DNA from: Spirochaetaceae bacterium
Lineage (GTDB): Bacteria > Spirochaetota > Spirochaetia > DSM-27196 > PXBQ01
Reading direction: 5' to 3'
Assembly: GCA_003566875.1 (NCBI GenBank)
Contig: PXBQ01000395.1
Coordinates: 1-6,470 of the forward strand
DNA: 6,470 nt
Below, piece by piece: positions 4,627-6,470 of this stretch. The notes under the pieces were generated by a model that was given only the letters and a program-made list of their open reading frames with translations, did no database searches and had not been told where the DNA came from. Made by a program: the position numbers and the translations under genes. Positions within the stretch are counted from its first letter, which is position 1. The number at the start of each line of letters is the position of its first letter.

Positions 4627-6102
4627 TCGTTCGACCGCGCGTTTCCAACCGGCGTACAGTCTCGAGCGTGTGGAATCGTCGACGTTCGGCGTAAACTCAC
4701 GCTCTTCGCGCCAGATCTCCGATATCTGTTTCTTGTCGGACCAAAAACCGGTTGCGAGCCCGGCGAGGTACGCCGCGCCGAGAGCGGTCGTCTCGGTCAC
4801 GACGGGCCGTGAGACCGGTAGGCCCAGAATGTCGGCCTGAAACTGCATCAGAAAATCATTGACACACGCGCCACCGTCGGCGCGCATCACGTGCGCGGAA
4901 AGGCCGGAGTCGGCGCGCAACGCGTCGAGTACGTCGCGACTCTGGTACGCGATTGACTCGAGCACCGCGCGAACGATATGGCGACGGTCCACACCACGCG
5001 TGAGCCCGAACAAGCCGCCGCGCGCGTACATGTCCCAGTACGGAGCGCCGAGCCCGACGAAGGCCGGCACGAAGTACGCGCCGCCCGCGTCAGGAACTTG
5101 CGACGCGATTCCCTCGGTATCCGACGCCGATTGGATCAACCCGACCTCATCGCGTAGCCACTGCACCGCGGCGCCCGCGACAAAGATGCTTCCCTCGAGC
5201 GCGTACTCGGTCTCACCGCCGATCTGCCACGCAATCGTCGAGAGCAAACCGTTCCCCGAGCGCATGAGCTCGCACCCGGTGTTCATCACGACGAAACACC
5301 CTGTTCCGTACGTGTTCTTCACCATTCCCGGCTCAAAACAGACCTGGCCGAACAGCGCGGCGTGCTGATCACCGGCAATCGAGGCGATTGGAAGCTCGCA
5401 CTGCTCGAAAACCCCCGGCGCCGTCGTGCCGTATACCTCGCTCGAGGAGCGGACCTCCGGCAGCATGGCCCGAGGGATCCGGAGCTCCGAAAGGATCGTC
5501 TCGTCCCAATCGTGCCGAGCGATGTCGTACAGCATCGTCCGCGACGCGTTCGTCGCGTCGGTCACGTGCAACCGACCACCGGTCAGATTCCAGACGAGCC
5601 ACGTGTCGACCGTTCCAAACGCGAGCTCGCCCGCCTCCGCCCGGCGTCTCAACCCCGGAACGTTCTCGAGAAGCCATGCGATTTTTGTCCCCGAGAAGTA
5701 CGCGTCGACGACAAGCCCGGTGGCCGACCGGATGTGCTCGGCAAGTCCCCTCTTTTTCAGGTCGTCGCAGATCGTTGCGGTACGCCGGCACTGCCACACA
5801 ATCGCGTTGTGCACGGGTTTGCCGGTCTCCCGGTCCCAGATGAGCGCCGTTTCGCGCTGATTCGTGATGCCGATCGCGTGAACGCGACTCGGAGAGACGC
5901 CCGCTTTCTCGAGCACCTCGTGCATCACGTCGCGTTGCGAGCCCCAGATATCTGCCGGGTCGTGCTCGACCCATCCTGCCCGCGGGTAGATCTGACGAAA
6001 CTCCCGCTGTACCGATTCGCGGATGACACCTCGGTCATCGAACAGAATCGCGCGTGAGCTCGTCGTGCCTTGGTCGAGACTCAAGATGAATTTCTCGCTC
6101 AT
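4594..6102 (-). CDS. glpK: Glycerol kinase
   Basis: ATP:glycerol 3-phosphotransferase (FGGY family), the first step of glycerol use, in the cytosol; the product is sn-glycerol-3-phosphate. The 502 residues match the usual length and every landmark is present: SLDQGTTSSRA (8-18, ATP loop), TNQRET (80-85, with R83 and E84 for glycerol), IVWQCRRT (W103), Y135, catalytic GDQHAALFGQ (D245), KNTYGTGCF (262-270), GLGAPYWD (350-357), DGGACVNDFLMQFQAD (409-424) and ETTALGAAYLAG (437-448). Numbering runs with E. coli GlpK without its Met. ATG 6102 is chosen over in-frame codons up to 6171 by the family N-terminus and AGGGGGA upstream. Position 236, Arg in E. coli for FBP inhibition, is Glu; the E. coli IIAGlc-zinc Glu478 is Thr; and the loop at 228-238 has no His for HPr phosphorylation. 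It follows the DUF1667 gene by 22 bases and is surely in the same operon. Confidence 0.98.
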   Translation of the reverse strand: MSEKFILSLDQGTTSSRAILFDDRGVIRESVQREFRQIYPRAGWVEHDPADIWGSQRDVMHEVLEKAGVSPSRVHAIGITNQRETALIWDRETGKPVHNAIVWQCRRTATICDDLKKRGLAEHIRSATGLVVDAYFSGTKIAWLLENVPGLRRRAEAGELAFGTVDTWLVWNLTGGRLHVTDATNASRTMLYDIARHDWDETILSELRIPRAMLPEVRSSSEVYGTTAPGVFEQCELPIASIAGDQHAALFGQVCFEPGMVKNTYGTGCFVVMNTGCELMRSGNGLLSTIAWQIGGETEYALEGSIFVAGAAVQWLRDEVGLIQSASDTEGIASQVPDAGGAYFVPAFVGLGAPYWDMYARGGLFGLTRGVDRRHIVRAVLESIAYQSRDVLDALRADSGLSAHVMRADGGACVNDFLMQFQADILGLPVSRPVVTETTALGAAYLAGLATGFWSDKKQISEIWREEREFTPNVDDSTRSRLYAGWKRAVERAGGWIDPGTE

Positions 6103-6107
6103 AAGGT

Positions 6108-6114
6108 TCCCCCT
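6108..6114 (-). promoter_or_regulatory. Ribosome binding site of glpK
   Basis: On the minus strand AGGGGGA stands five bases before ATG 6102. It supports this start rather than the longer open frame, which would run into the DUF1667 gene. Confidence 0.65.
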
Positions 6115-6124
6115 GTATAAAGGC

Positions 6125-6470
6125 CTACCGCTCGACGGTCCGCGTCGCGACGACGTTGACGCCGGACTCACGGAAGTTTTCGATCAAAACGTCACCACGC
6201 TTCACGGGCGCGCGAAGCGACAGCGTGTAAACGGCGCGAAGAAGCTCGTCGATCAACTCAACCGGGATCGATGCGTCGGTTCTCACGGGAATCCGTGCAA
6301 TCGTGCGCGACCCGACCGGTGCGGTGGCGGTGACGATTCGTTTCGGCGCGAGGTACTCCTCGCGGCCGTACTGTTCGCCGCGCGCGCACTTGTTTCCGGT
6401 GATCTCGACCTCGCCCGGTGCGGTCTCGGTTACGGTCAATCGGCACCCGATCGGGCACGCGATGCAGACC
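6125..6470 (-). CDS. DUF1667 (COG3862-type) cysteine-motif protein, 5' end cut by the window
   Basis: Small protein of a family found beside anaerobic glycerol-3-phosphate dehydrogenase and an FAD-dependent NAD(P) oxidoreductase in many bacteria; it is thought to be an electron-transfer partner, but this is not settled. The 114 visible residues start at the right edge with VCIACPIGCRL and run to the stop. Four cysteines fit C-x2-C-x3-C-x18-C: residues 2, 5, 9 and 28, the last in GNKCARGEQY. LAPKRIVTATAPV follows, and the C-terminal half has the typical APVKRGDVLIENF and VNVVATRTVER. The family starts only a few residues before the first cysteine, so just a handful of codons should be missing; the TTG at 6439 is internal, because starting there would lose three of the four cysteines. 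The cysteines suggest an Fe-S cluster or metal site. It lies directly upstream of glpK. Confidence 0.9.
   Translation of the reverse strand, partial: VCIACPIGCRLTVTETAPGEVEITGNKCARGEQYGREEYLAPKRIVTATAPVGSRTIARIPVRTDASIPVELIDELLRAVYTLSLRAPVKRGDVLIENFRESGVNVVATRTVER

Noticed and set aside
5362..6057. 231-codon + strand frame opposite glpK
   Set aside because: The minus strand encodes a complete glycerol kinase with all its motifs. The + product is Arg/Pro-rich without any recognisable domain.

Overview
This is a GC-rich bacterial window with short intergenic gaps. It holds seven genes on both strands; the first and last are cut by the window edges. I see no rRNA, tRNA, CRISPR array, insertion sequence or phage gene, so it reads as an ordinary chromosomal segment. 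The gene set would suit a free-living spirochaete or a similar anaerobe: a PAS/HisKA_2 sensor kinase, a secreted TPR protein, a MenA-type prenyltransferase, a cytidylate-kinase-like protein, and glycerol kinase beside a DUF1667 protein. This placement is a guess from gene content; no marker gene is present.

Left block, + strand (1-1411): the 3' part of a soluble PAS-HisKA_2 histidine kinase is followed by a small single-pass membrane protein of unknown function. The second gene starts at ATG 974, behind a strong Shine-Dalgarno.

Second block, - strand (3557 to 1420): a MenA-like UbiA-family prenyltransferase is followed, after 23 bases, by a signal-peptide protein built of seven to eight TPR units in an exact 40-residue phase. 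This pair meets the first block tail-to-tail with 8 bases between the stops.

Third block, + strand (3761-4576): this gene diverges from the prenyltransferase gene. It encodes a cytidylate-kinase-like protein with an extra C-terminal segment that resembles a BON domain. Its leader carries a 7-bp all-GC hairpin touching the ribosome binding site.

Fourth block, - strand (6470 to 4594): the 3' part of a DUF1667 (COG3862-type) cysteine-motif gene and a complete glpK, 22 bases apart. This is the end of a glycerol/glycerol-3-phosphate oxidation operon whose upstream genes would lie beyond the right edge. GlpK makes glycerol-3-phosphate, a flavin dehydrogenase with the DUF1667 protein as likely partner would oxidise it, and a membrane quinone could take the electrons. 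A MenA-type quinone enzyme in the same window fits this, but the link is inference.

No clearly new multi-gene system is visible. The points most worth a second look are the kinase-BON fusion and its structured leader, the DUF1667/glpK pair, and a GlpK that has lost the residues used for the known FBP, IIAGlc and HPr controls.
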